Assembly (NCBI GenBank): GCA_034190875.2
Contig: CM067356.1
Location: forward strand, 61,056,343 to 61,120,342
Reading direction: 5' to 3'
Source: Urechis unicinctus
Lineage: Eukaryota > Annelida > Polychaeta > Xenopneusta > Urechidae
Length of the DNA: 64,000 bases
The translations under genes were made by a program, and so were the position numbers. Positions within the stretch are counted from its first letter, which is position 1. The number at the start of each line of letters is the position of its first letter. The notes under the pieces are model-generated. The model ran no database searches. It was not told the origin of the DNA and was given only the letters and a program-made list of their open reading frames with translations. Positions 40,061 to 51,949 of the stretch are shown piece by piece.

Positions 40061-40586
40061 CAAGAACCAAGTAACCATATTAAAGCATAAACAGGTTCTC
40101 AAGACCCAAATTATAAAATATATACTTGTGTTAAAAGTATGATTTTTTTCTTAACCGCAGTTAAGAAAACAATAGTTTATATCTATTTGTTGATGACCAG
40201 TTTATATTTTTCCCCAGAATATAACAAGACAGTTCCTTGCCAACTCTACAAAACACTGATAAATGTTACAATAAAAAATAATAAACACACTTCCATTGCA
40301 TTTAAATGCGTACCATTTATTTATAAACATTATGGCTATTATGAAGGAGAACATGAAAAGAAATATTGTCAATTAAAACAAACTATACATCAAAATATTA
40401 ATAAGCAGAAAAAAAGAACACTATTGCTGTGCCAACTTGATTATTTCTGGAAAGATAAATGATGAAAAGAAAAATGTGACACATTACACACATTTTTTGC
40501 AGACTTTTCTCCATCAAAGGGTACACTGATAATGTGGAAGCCTTTTATTTACAATTCTGTACACCATAAATTCCTATCTTCATTTT
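40061..40586. other. Very AT-rich spacer between convergent relics
   Basis: This contains a 107-codon plus-strand frame (40,139-40,462), lysine- and tyrosine-rich, with no recognisable domain, probably chance in AT-rich DNA. On the minus strand an AATAAA signal lies at about 40,543, roughly 40 bp beyond the YqaJ stop. That is a plausible polyadenylation site for that gene. Confidence 0.45.
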
Positions 40587-41253
40587 CTACGCACCCTTTT
40601 TCAATGGCTGCCAATCGAGGATTTTTTTTATTAGTGCATATTGGCACTTGATCTCGAGAAGTCTTTTTGGGTGACATGAACAACTTACAATGCCATCAGT
40701 GGAGCAAGCCATGTACGGTCTGTCTAAAGACACAAGTAGTCCTAGAGTATCTACTCTGAGGTGCTTGTGCATCTTTCTATTAATTAGTGTATCAAGAATA
40801 GGTACATTTCACATTCTTGGAACCCAATCGAGAGCTGGAGTGGTAACGGGTAAATTGTCTCCCACTATTGTAGAAATGAGCACAGACGGGTCAGTATCGG
40901 GTTTGTTCATGATGGTCTGCATCCTGGTGCACACCTGGTTGAACACCGAGGCTGTTATTCGTCCTCGCCTCGTTGGATGCCAGGCTGAGTAATCGGCTTG
41001 CCCTTTAGTATCTGAATCAATGAGTTCAATATCAGCAGGGGCGTATTTGACGAATCGGACAAAATCATCTGCAGTGCAGGCAGCTGCGGTGGCTCCCGGT
41101 ATGGCTTGAGCAGACTGTATGATGTGCCCGACAAACTCCTTTGCTGGATCCAGCACACCCAGTGAGAGACATGTGGGCTCTGGCTCTGGAGATGGAGATG
41201 AAGGCTGGCTTTGGTCTTTCGAGTAGTTCGAGGACTTGAGCGTGAGGATTGCT
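40587..41253 (-). pseudogene. YqaJ-type nuclease domain gene, frameshifted
   Basis: The exon begins after a good 3' splice site (CTTTCTGTTTAACAG, ending at 41,254). The first frame (41,253 to about 40,809) contains a Ser/Pro/Glu-rich stretch (SQPSSPSPEPEPT), then ADYSAWHPTRRGRITASVFN, the W..R.GRITAS signature of animal YqaJ proteins. It runs into a stop after DWVPRM. A second frame supplies GSKNVKCTY, like WG..NE..A...Y. A third (to 40,587) has MACSTDGIVSC and LLEIKC, the D and E-x-K of the PDDEXK catalytic core. At least two frameshifts break it, so it is not functional as read. YqaJ proteins are lambda-exonuclease-like DNA nucleases. In animals they commonly belong to transposon-derived genes. 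Confidence 0.85.
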
Positions 41254-41769
41254 CTGTTAAACAGAAAGTGACTTCATTCTGTTTGCATACCCCAGTTGTC
41301 TATTTTGTTCAATCAGTTCTATAAATATTACACTTTATTCAGCTTCATTTAAACATATGTGCAATAAACTTAAACATTTCCATACCTGTCTGATTTTGTG
41401 CGCCAGGCCCTGTAGCTGATCCTCTGAGGTGGGCAACCTGTCACTCGACAAGGGTTAAAGGCATCAACTTGTTTACCAAGTTATGACTCTAGTGTGGTTC
41501 TATACCTAGAACAGATACAAAAATGATAGTAGAAATTACTCATGAAATTACCCCAACTGACAACTTTGGCCTGGGATAATTACAGCTAATGTTATCTCAT
41601 ATGAACCAAAGTATTTGTGTCACATCGCACTTCTAATTGCCATATCTGGTACTGGCACAGGACAGTCATGCTGTCTTGAACGTCTCTGCTGGCCTACATG
41701 GCCATCAGCAAAAAGTCTATAGTCTTCGAAAGACTTGTAGCTGTTCACTTTCTTTTTGTCGAAGTCAGG

Positions 41770-41900
41770 ATCACAGGGCAATTAAGTCCAAGTTTAACTC
41801 GATCTTGACGTCGGTAATCCGTCGTTGCAATCCCTCTATCCTTCCAAAAACTCTGCAGTTGTTCGACTTTCCAACGCGAAAAATCTGTTTTGCGCGCCAT
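41770..41900 (-). pseudogene. SAP-like N-terminal exon of the YqaJ gene
   Basis: The minus-strand ATG at 41,900 opens MARKTDFSRWKVEQLQSFLE. After a one-base frameshift it continues RGIATTDYRRQDRVKL. This matches the W....LQ.FL..RGI..TGYRR.DLVKL pattern of SAP-like DNA-binding modules found at the N-terminus of animal YqaJ proteins. It is upstream of, and on the same strand as, the YqaJ exon. The intervening 500 bp hold at most a small exon (LPTSEDQLQGLAHKIRQ, followed by a GTATGG donor, near 41,400-41,450). The SWIM zinc finger often present in these proteins is not visible. Surrounding DNA is less AT-rich than the rest of the window. Confidence 0.65.
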
Positions 41901-43280
41901 GTTGTGAACATGAACCTCTTTGTTTGTACCAGTGTCACGTGCCTAGTTACGCCAGGTGCGCTGTTGCGCATGCGTGCATGCGTAATAGGGGTTACCGGGA
42001 AATAGTCTATTCAGAATGATGTTTGGCTTTTAACTTGTTATAATCGGAGTGGCTCATCTTGTAGACTGAAGATACTCAGCGCACCTTGCAAAAAATCATG
42101 AGGGGCATAAGGTGATTATTAGATCGGCAACAACGCAGCGCAAGGAGGAGAAGAGGGTCACTATAATCTGTTTGTCATTGCACTGTTTTACGATTATTGC
42201 ATGTACCATGGTTAATACAGTAGGTGACATGCTGTGATGAGCCAAGTGGGAGAAAGTGCACCCATCGTCGTGCATACGATATCAAACGTTCCTTTCTCTA
42301 GAGCTGATAGCTATTTTGGTCAATACCTTCGTACATCAGTGATTATCTGATAACCGCTTACCCCCTAACCGCTTACGTTGCATTGCAACCTTATGATTTT
42401 ACAGCATAAGCCTTGTTAATTAACATTATACCTATTTCGCTGATGATTTACTCCCCAAGTTCTCTTAACTGTGAACGTAAACAGATGGGATCAGGCTTTA
42501 AGTAGGTTAGCCTTCATTGGTCAGTATTCCATGGTGCCATGGAACTACAATAACTACATCGTATGGAAGTTTCGTCAATAGCCCAGCTTTGATATTTCAA
42601 AGGCGTGGGCATCGGTATGTGCAAAATTGATGTCCTAAAAATGTCACTTGGCACAAATATCTGGACATAAATGGGGCGATCCCCAGTCGACATTGAAGTT
42701 TGATCAAACTTAGCCAGATCGGACTTTGATCCTAAGATGATGAGTTAGGTCTTTAGGGGATTCTAACTGAAACATATCATCTATCTCATGCAGTTGAGCG
42801 TTTCGTATGAATGCAGCCAATAAAGTGCCGCATAAATTCATCTTTAAAGCTAATTGCAAAGTAGCTGATGCTGCTGGGGACAACGTCCACTATTACGTGC
42901 ATGCTTGGATTATCCTGAATCAGCAATGCCTGAATCATGGTGATTTTACGTGCTAATGCCTTATCAGCTATGCAGAAGTGCGAGCAGTAATTAACAGATT
43001 TAACCCATTCCCGTCGTGAAGGTCCATACATAAGGATCTATCTCTTTGCTCCATTGACTTCCATTCCATCTCGGGTAAGATTTAATGCGTCATAAATCAC
43101 CAATTGGGCAGCACGCGAGATGCATTTGCCTGCAGTAATTATAGAAACCGCGGTGTGCCATGTCATACACATCTGGTACGTTTCTTATTTGATTCAATAT
43201 TGCTCTCTGCCATTAAACATACATGAACAGAACTTGATAATAGCCGGGTGATCCCCATAAAATATCTAAATGCATTGTGC
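41901..43280. other. Unique non-coding stretch
   Basis: No repeat partner could be confirmed by eye. An 81-codon minus-strand frame (42,786-43,031) starts MYGPSRREWVKSVNYCSHFC. It has a fairly balanced composition but matches no family that I recognise. This region must contain the right edge of the THAP/YqaJ insertion. Confidence 0.4.
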
Positions 43281-43299
43281 CCATATTGGGCAGTAGTAT

Positions 43300-43464
43300 T
43301 AATCTTCAAATAAATGTGCGAATCCTCATCACCTCAAAAAAAAAATGCTTTTACAAACTCGTTGAGACCCCATGGAATAGTTTACCGGCCAATATACTTT
43401 CAGCCGTTGCTCATGATTTGTATTGGAAGAAGTTTTTAGATTATGTTTTAATTCTTACTGATTA
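43300..43464 (+). pseudogene. CR1/L2-like retrotransposon C-terminal tail
   Basis: The open frame reads FYKLVETPWNSLPANILSAV then FLDYVL, the classic RVV..WNSLP..IV.A....F...LD tail. It matches 29.09-29.2 kb (CCATGGAATA). It marks the left edge of the second 10-kb block copy, like the relic at 21.15-21.64 kb in copy 1. Only the last 55 codons survive. Confidence 0.85.
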
Positions 43465-43479
43465 GTAATCAATTCTCCC

Positions 43480-45050
43480 AAAAACTTCCGAAGTGGATTT
43501 TCTTGGAGCATAAGTCACTACAACAAGTGCCGGTCAAACCAAATTATAATATTTAAAATACCTATTGCTTTGAAACATGTTAATAATATATTGCATTTGT
43601 ATTTTGAATCTAAAACAAGGAATCACGAATCGCCTCTTTATGTTTTCGCTTTAGCAACTGTATTATGTTCTGTTCACTGTCAATCCCCTAAAGAAAAAAA
43701 CATTAGTAATTGATTGTATCTATCATGATATCGGCGATACATCTCTGTTATTTACCCTCAGCATCTCAAACGACGCTGTACTAGCAAATTGTACATAGAG
43801 CCCTGTATAAGATTCAATATGGTGCAACATGGGATCGTTTTTAACTTCAACAGCAGGAGTCCATCAATTAAGTATCGATGGCATGTATAAGTTAGGTCTA
43901 TACCGATGACATAGCGACACACGCTAGGGATACATCATGCGTTGGCAGCAGGCCCTGCAAGATTCCTTCCATAGAGTCCCTGAGTATTACATGCAAACAA
44001 TGTGCAGTTTCTTCTTAATTGTAGAAATGTTATTCTAACCGAGCAAGGCAATATCTACGTAAATAAGTTTAAAATATTATCCACGTAATAGCGCTGAATT
44101 GCTCCTTATAAAAATGTCTCATGAGACACATTCTTGATAGCATCGGCGGTGAATGTAGGTACAGTAAATGAGCTGTCGTCTTGTGTATGAAAAAAACAAT
44201 ATGGCACTGTCATCAAAATTAAAGAGGGATTTACAACCTATGTGGTTTGCAAGACCAGTTGAGCGATCGCTTCCTAAGTGAATGGCAACTAACTCCTGAT
44301 ATCTTGCCGTTAAATTCATCGCCAATGCTCGTGTATATCTGAATGCCAGAAAGCTCAATTTTGGCCGATACGATAATTCATCAGTGTACACGCAGACTAT
44401 GGATTGCATGCTGACTTCAATTTGAAATGATAAAAGCAATGATAACTGATTTTGTAACATGCTCGAATAAGCTTGCTTGCTAAGGTGGGAACATTAAATG
44501 CTTAAGCTGAATAACTTGTTGCTGTAAATATAATGACAGGGAGACAACTAAGACAACTACGGGGCACGTTAATTGCCCCTTACAAGTGAGGTCATTGATT
44601 TCACTTTAGGATAGATAACGCGTTGCATTGATTTCATACGTACCAGAAATCAATCATTCCGCAACGTTAGTTATAGCTTGGTATGTCGTAGTGCTTCACT
44701 CTGTCGCCTCCATGGCTCCACGCAATAATGGTGTTGGTTGGAATAAGCACAACACGAAAATGACCGAATAAATTATATTGACCCCTAACTCGACTAGTTG
44801 TCCGTGTAATAATTACCCTCTATTCCAGATGATTTGTATAGGATGAGCAGCGCCATGTGCATGCAGTGGCCGATAATCGATAATGAATCAATCGTCATGC
44901 AACTGTCCCGTCTCACCAACGCGTGTGTGATTTAATATGATAACATGCAACATAAACGCGTCCATCTATATAATCCCGTATATCGCAAGTGCAATATGTA
45001 GCAACTGTATACGAGTAATGTCTTATTGGCTGCAGAGAAGCGCAAAATAA
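43480..45050 (+). repeat. 10-kb repeat block, left part (copy 2)
   Basis: Direct partner of 21.72-23.03 kb. It shares CATAAGTCACTACAACAA, ATACCTATTGCTTTGAAA, AAAATGTCTCATGAGACA and GGTACAGTAAATGAGCTG. Stretches of unrelated sequence (about 43.76-44.05 and 44.25-44.70 kb) interrupt the match, so indels have accumulated since duplication. Confidence 0.78.
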
Positions 45051-45059
45051 GTAAGCGAA

Positions 45060-48000
45060 TTTCATATTATGAACGCATACAACCTCACACAATGATATTC
45101 AGATTCAATCGACTTGAATGACGATCCGAGGTGCTGTGGTCAAGTATCCATTTGCATCTACTTATACGCTTGCATCGTATTGTACGGTCGTACATTACTT
45201 ACGTTGAGAGCATAATGCATCAGTGAAGCCATTTCGGCTTTCCTCAACGAGAATTTCATGGTAACTGGCCTTAGATGATGAGCACATCCCGTGCTAATCC
45301 CCCAAGGACAAAGGAAGAGGTCAGATACCTCATTAAATCAAAGCAAATTATCCTGTCGCTCATTATCGACAATGTTAATTTATCGACGCATCGATGCAAA
45401 TACAATTTACAAGTCAGCTGCATATGTGACAATTGTGTCTCAATTCAATGTTGCCTGTATTCCGGGTCACACTTATACAGATTCAGTATCATAATTGCAC
45501 ACACTAACCACACGACCAGGTCAAGTCATCAATAACATGCCGGTTGTATTAATATCACGACAATGCATGGAATTTGCCAATCATACTTGCGTATTTTGAA
45601 GTCATTTCTAAATTTTGAAATTCTCAACAATGAACCATTTTTATTTGTTAGTCCAATACAAAATCATTTCAGTTCACAATCCGTTCCACGGCCGCAGGTA
45701 TTCGTCATGCAGATAATCTGATTGGGTTAAATCTATCATCATAAAACATGTTACTTGTGGCTGAACTAATTGGCTTCCATTGTTATTTCTTCACATAGCT
45801 TGACCTTTGTTAATCAATCCTTACAAACCAAGTGCAGCAATTTGTCGGCGGTATAGAAATACGATGATCCTCGTTTCATAAGGCTTACATTCATCATATA
45901 TATTCTGGTATGAGCGAGCATCCTTGGTGACATGGCAAGTCTGACAATAGGGGTCTGATTACTTCTTATATGAAATAGACACAGCGCCACACGATGGGCA
46001 ATGTTGCTGAGTTGAATGTTGTTTTATATGGAAATGTTTTAGTTAGTAACCTCGCTAGGTGCTGCAAGACTGTTATCGTTAGATCTGTGCAGGCAAAGCA
46101 GAAATGTCTGCGAATGGGTCTACCAACTGACGCATGGATAATTCCACATTAAGTACCGTTCGGACCAGACGAGCCAGGGTTCATTCACTGCCATAGCCGT
46201 TTTGATACGGTACACGTCCTGATGTTAGATCTAATGATTTTACATCATGACGTTTTCCATGTATGAAATATTTTGATTCACTTGTTTGGTCGGAAATATT
46301 ATGCGGTAGGAAGGGAATTGTTTTGCAAAAATTCATCAAGTTCATTCTATGTGTCATTTATCTGAAACATTTAGGCGCCCATATGCGGCACCTATCTTTT
46401 GACGTGGCTTTCAAGTATTGCCTCAATTTGCAATTTGATCTATTGCGCAATATTTACATATCCAACATATCTAAGGCGTATAAATGGCGTACTATATAGT
46501 GAACGACATCAAAGGAGACGTAGACGGAAAGTATTGACGCTGAATATAATTAGGGATTAATAGTTAACACAAATATTTTCAGCTAGAATAAGATTTGAGG
46601 CTAAGAATCAAATGAACTTTACGATTGACTTTTGTTAAAGGCTTCCCATTAGAGGTTAGCTTGATGGATGATGAGCGTCTCAATATCACTTAACACAAAC
46701 GTGCACCATTCCTGAGTCAACACTATTTTATATACTGAGACTCATGCTTAAGTTAATGGAAAATAGCCTGTCTGCATACTGACGTCATGGTAGATTGTCA
46801 TAGGACTTAACTGCGTTGGAGACATATGAGACAAGACAAGAACGGATATTTAATTCAAGGTTTGAAAATATTTACTCAAATAATTGTATCATGTTACATT
46901 TAAGAATCATTATCGTTCCAAAAGTGTCTGTCATATTTTTACTCTGGCACGAAGGTAGATCGGGGGTCTTTTTTATAGGTGGATATTATCATTACTTACT
47001 CATTTTTCGAGTCTTGGCTACCACCTACATCATCCTCGCTACCATACTACGCTAGTTTCCATTATAGCCAGTGAGACCGAATGAAAGGGACATAAACACG
47101 TACAGTTACCACCAATTGTATATTAATTGCAAGATAGTGACCAAAGAATTTAAATGGTTTGCAAACAATGTCACCAGTTATGCGATAGCTGGCCCATCCA
47201 CACAAGTGAACGTCCACGAGGCCTGTTCTTTGGAAAAGAAATAGTGAGGTTTCAAGCAGAAATTCAGCAAGGGTGAGCTGCGATCTGTTAAATAATAGGC
47301 GTGACTTTTCAGCAGAAAAACGTCTTAACAGAAGAATTTTTTTCTCTTGTTCTTGTTCTTGTTGTTGTTGTTGTTCTTTCTTCTTCTTCTTCTTCTTCTT
47401 CTTCTTCTTCTTCTTTTTCTTCTTCTTCTTCTTCTTTTTCTTCTTCTTCTTTTTTCTTCTTCTTCTTTCTTATTCTTATTCTTCTTTCTTCTTTCTTGTT
47501 CTTCTTCTTCTTTCTTCTTTTCTTTTCTTTTCTTCTTCTTCTTCTTCTCTTGTTTCTTCTTCTTCCTCTTGTTGTTGTTCTTCTTGTTTTTCTTCGTCTT
47601 CTCCTTCTTTTCTTTTACTTCTTCTTTCTCTTGTTCTTCTGGTTTTTCTTCTTTTCTTCTTCTTTCTTTCTTTTCTTCTTAGGGGAAGGAGGGGACGGAG
47701 GAGGAGCGAGGAGGAGGCTTCTTCTATTCTTCTTCTTCTTCTTTTTCTTCTCTTCTTCTTCTTCTTTTTTCTTCTTCTTCTTCTTCTTCTTCTTCTTCTT
47801 CTTCTATTCTTCTTCTTCTTTCTTCTTCTTTTCTTCTTTTTTTTCTTCTTCTTTCTTCTTTTTTCTTCTTCTTCTTTCTTCTTCTTCTTTTCTTCTATTT
47901 TTCTTTTTTTTTCTTCTTCTTCTTCTTCTTCTTCTTCTTCTTCTTCTTCTTCTTCTTCTCTTCTTGTTCTTCTCTTGTTCTTCTTGTTCTTTTCTTCTTC

Positions 48001-49400
48001 TTCTTCTTCTTCTTTTTCTTCTTCTTCTTCTTCTTCTTCTCTTCTTCTTCTTCTTCTTCTTCTACTTCTTCGAGATACCACCCTACCATTGTACACATAC
48101 GTGTTGCCATGTCTGGTTAAACCAGTGCTGGCAGTGCAATCATTAATATGTTGGCCATACGGTACTTGATCAAGATGATGTTATCCTTGCGATTTAATGC
48201 ACGGTAAATACTCCGCTGCCCTTTAATCACACAATTTCGTTCATAATTAGAGGAAAGTATTTCCGCTCAAATCCGTTTTATCAAAATTAGGACAATCGAG
48301 ACGCATGTAATTGACATAAATCGTGCTCTGTATAGTTCCAAAATGCCATTTAACTTCTTCGGAATCACAGGAAGCCAAAGACATGGTATAATGCTCATGT
48401 ACAATAACTGTTGCTAAAACTAATCTTTGACAGTAAAGCATCACTGTGATGTGAGATACAGAGTCTGCATAATATACAATATTCTTTCTACTGTAGATAG
48501 GAGCTGACAACAGGCACTCCTCGTTAAATGTGTGGAATATAGTCTTCACTTTAGGAGATTAAATTATAGCGTTGCACCACCTATCTACCCTGGATGATGG
48601 CGAATACTAGTGCATTGCACCTCTTAACGGTAAACGACGACATTAATGCCGATCAGTGGGTCTAATGGGGTACTATCGTAGGCCCTCAAACCGACTGGTC
48701 GCTAAGCGCCACCCAATCATGTGAATAATTTGATCCATTTCGAGTGCTTATTCTTGTTCAACGGCTTCAGGTTAACACGGGAAGGAACCGCTGGACCGTA
48801 AAGAATTGATTAAGGACCGCGGGTGAGGAACAACGATAATGACAGTGAATGTCTGAGGGCGATAAGAACCTCAAGCGTTGCACATAAAAGTAAGGAAGAT
48901 GGAATTATAGTTGGCTGATGGTAGTGCATGTCATTCAGCCGCCCTTTAGACAATCCTAGTTATTGCAACAACTTAATCGTTAACTTTGGCTGGGAAACGT
49001 TCCATCGGTAATTAGCCATAAACGTTTTGCAAAGGCGCCTACAATGCAATTACAAACCGTTACTTGCTACGGTGGCTCAATCTATGGATTGCAAATAAGT
49101 GCAACCAAGTAGACAAACAAGTCACGATGGCCCGTCTCATCAACCTCAACAGAACACGTAATGTAACCTTAAATATCAATAATGCTCGGCTGTCAAGTAT
49201 CGTAACATTTATGGTGATTACCTGACCAGTGACCCTATTCATGTGTGATAGCAGACAATCTAGTGCCACCCATACCCAAGGCTAATTAGAAAAGCATCGC
49301 AGATAAAATCCCAATTCGTATGAAAGACGATTATCGACATATCGTGCATGCAATGTATTGCTTGAGTTCCACAAATGAAGTCTATAGCTACGCAAGTCAG
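45060..49400 (+). repeat. Recent segmental duplication, copy 2
   Basis: Near-identical partner of 23,035-27,200. It has the same order of landmarks: GTCAAGTATCCAT, TCCCGTGCTAATCCCCCAAG, CAATAGGGGTCTGATTACTT, GCCAGGGTTCATTCACTGCC and CTAGTGCATTGCACCTCTTA. It differs from copy 1 by an expanded CTT tract, about 95 bp after the tract, and an extra stretch of about 55 bp near 46,860-46,915. No functional gene is contained. Confidence 0.88.
47332..48070 (+). repeat. (CTT)n polypyrimidine tract, copy 2 (about 0.74 kb)
   Basis: The tract is CTT/CTTTT/CTTG units almost throughout, three times longer than at 25.7 kb. It is interrupted once, at 47,681-47,718, by a purine block (GGGGAAGGAGGGGACGGAGG continuing in GGAG units) on the same strand. 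Pyrimidine mirror repeats of this length can form intramolecular triplexes. The long Ser/Phe/Leu and Glu/Lys/Arg frames crossing it are artefacts. Confidence 0.97.
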
Positions 49401-49599
49401 GTCTGGAATGTTGCTATGAGAGTTTGTAGAGAATGACTCGTCTTACACGGGACAATGTGGTAGGTAATTTGAATAACAATACATGATTCGACATTTATGC
49501 TTTATGAACATATTAAGTGTTGTAAGCAATATTATAATATTACCTTATCCATTTTATGACACTGCGAAGTAATTTTACTGAATCCACACTGATGTGTAC

Positions 49600-50900
49600 G
49601 TAAGTTCATGCAAACAATATGATTAGAAAAAATCTTCTATGATTATTTATTTGAAATTTTAGACTTAAAGCAATGATTAAAGTCATTTTATGGATAAATA
49701 ACATCCCGCAACTGTCCAGAGTTTGCTGGAGCTTATCGCAGCTTGTTGGTGCTACTACATCGTTCAACGTTGGCTGTATTTGGAAAGACCACGATAAATA
49801 CTAACATGTGTTGGCTGGAACTGGCGCTCACCTGCTGTTCATTAGTATATACAGGACAGTCCACTAATACGTTAATGTACCTTCCCATCCTGTTACACGT
49901 GTGAACAACCAGCCCGAATAGTTTGCGGAATAGAGAAGTGTGATTTTTTTCAATAGGAGTTCTAATTTCGACCTATTTTTATTCTTAACATACATTTAAT
50001 TCCAGTGTGAGTATAATCATCCAAGCAATTCTCTGAAGTTTAGATAACCTGTTACTACATAACTCGCCATTTATACTCGTGCGGGAGAGACAATGAAAAC
50101 TGCTAATTGGTTTACTAGTAACCAATGGTATTATGACGCACGTTATGATAACTGACATGATATAATGCGATGGGTGAAGCTAACCATACACAATTCAGCG
50201 GATCAGGTATTGAGTAGACAATTGAAATACTGGAAACAATAGGACGGCTTATTCAAAGTATGGATAATTGTGTATGAATTGCTTACAAGTATCGTCGCGA
50301 CAATTGATCCTCATATTGAACTCTTCACCAGAAACCTACTGGGTTGTCGCCTTCAAGGTCCCAACTGGAAATTAATGCTTAACTCCCATAAGGCTGCAGC
50401 TAGAATGTTGCATACTGCAACTGGTAATCCCGAACCGGCTGATGTACAAAACTTGTGTTTGACACTGTACTGTGGGGAACTATTTCATGTCTTCCTCGCG
50501 GGGATTACGGGGTAGGGGTGTCTAGTCACTGCGGGTAATATACCGGGGTCGGCGCGGTCATTCGGGTGGGATCCAGACGAGGATAAGAGTAGGTTACGGT
50601 TGGGATCAATGGGTTCCGTAATCAACTGTCACGTATCACTACATGACTATACCAAATATGCCCTCAATAACAACAGTTCTTGGCCAGTTATTGCTACATT
50701 CCGCTCGGCCGAATCAAAGCCTCATTATTGGTTAGTGAGAACAAATGAACAAACCGAACGATCGATCACCGGAAATTCTCTTCAGCCCAAAAAGAGTTAA
50801 TAGGTTGCCATAGGTTTCGCGACTAATGGTCATATTTAAATACATTCTGTAAGAAATATACACCGCTATGTAATGTGCGTATTTGATAATTCAATTGACT
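49600..50900. other. Non-coding stretch with a G-rich patch
   Basis: No repeat partner is clear. An 81-codon plus frame (50,270-50,515) has no recognised domain. It ends in GGGGATTACGGGGTAGGGG (50,500-50,518), followed by further G runs to about 50,580. This is the most G-rich patch in the window and a possible quadruplex former. Confidence 0.45.
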
Positions 50901-51860
50901 TACACAATCGAATGCAGCGCTTAAATATAAACAAAATTAATCACTGTTATCTTATATTGTTGCTGCACTTGCTTCTAATACAAGTTAATAGAAAACAGCA
51001 CTAGGGAAAACATATCAATATGCGACGTCAGACACTCAATATGAGCTGCATTTCCTGTGAAATGCTCTATCTTTACGTTTACATCATCAATAAATAGTAA
51101 TTTACCATTGGATTGTGTAATTGCACAGGAATGGTACAGGTTTGTCAACATGGTTTCAGCAAACACCGCGTATGTAGTGCTTTGTCGCACAAGGAAAATG
51201 CAAATCATCCATCAAGAAAACCTCTTGTGGAAAGTCTTTAACACCGGAAAATATTTGAGATGATTTGATTCTGAGTCACAATGCATATTATTGCTGAAAA
51301 AGTTTGCGTTAACCAATGATCTAGAATAATATTCGGCGTCAAGAGTTGCCGTCTACGTCTCCTTTAAGTTCGTCCATTTTATAGTGCTCCACTTTTACAT
51401 GTTAGATATGTTCTATATTTCAGTTTAGGAAATATATGAAGCCATATCTAGCAATAGGCGCAATATGTGGGTTCCCAAATGTTTCCGATAAACGAATCAT
51501 TGAATGTACTTGAGGAATTATTGCAAAACAATTTCCTTCCTACCGCATTATGTTTCCGACCAAATAAGTATGTCAAAATATTTGTGTAAATGAATATCAT
51601 TTTATAGTACTTGACGAAATAGGGACATTTCATGGGAAACGTCATGCTTGTAGAACCATAAGCTTCTAAATAAGGACGTTTTCCGCATAAAAAACGGCTG
51701 TGTGTGAATGAACCCAGGATCGTCTGGTCCGGCCTGTAAATAATGCAACATCATCCATGCGTCAGTTGGTAGACCCATTCGCAGTCATTTCTGCTTTGCC
51801 GGCACAGATCTAACAATAACTGTCTTGGCGCACATAGCGAGGTTTCTAACAGAACATATA
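50900..51860 (-). repeat. R1 and neighbouring segment, inverted copy
   Basis: The end (51,700-51,850: CCAGGATCGTCTGGTCCGGC, CGTCAGTTGGTAGACCCATT, GATCTAACAATAACTGTC) is R1 read backwards. 51.1-51.16 and 51.45-51.50 kb match 36.05-36.11 and 36.43-36.47 kb directly (GGATTGTGT, GGGTTCCCAAATG). Short frames here are not conserved. Confidence 0.7.
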
Positions 51861-51949
51861 TTCATATAAGACAACATTCAACTCAGCTGCATTTCCCCTC
51901 GTGTGGTGCTGTGTACGACTTAGTGCTGACAAAGATGTATGGATGGAAC

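Noticed and set aside
40139-40462. 107-codon Lys/Tyr/Asn-rich plus frame as a continuation of the THAP gene
   Set aside because: No transposase or helix-turn-helix motif, very AT-rich codons, and a stop at 40,060 before it without a convincing splice join.
23244-45535. Similar frames at 23,244-23,465 and 45,275-45,535 (SRANPPRTKEE) as a conserved peptide
   Set aside because: They lie in the nearly identical duplicated core. The frame is broken by indels between copies and in the 6.7-kb relative, so no coding constraint is shown.
47273-48169. Long plus-strand frames (up to 298 codons) and matching minus-strand Lys/Glu/Arg frames
   Set aside because: They are translations of a CTT microsatellite. 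All frames of such a tract stay open, and the twin at 25.7 kb has a completely different length.
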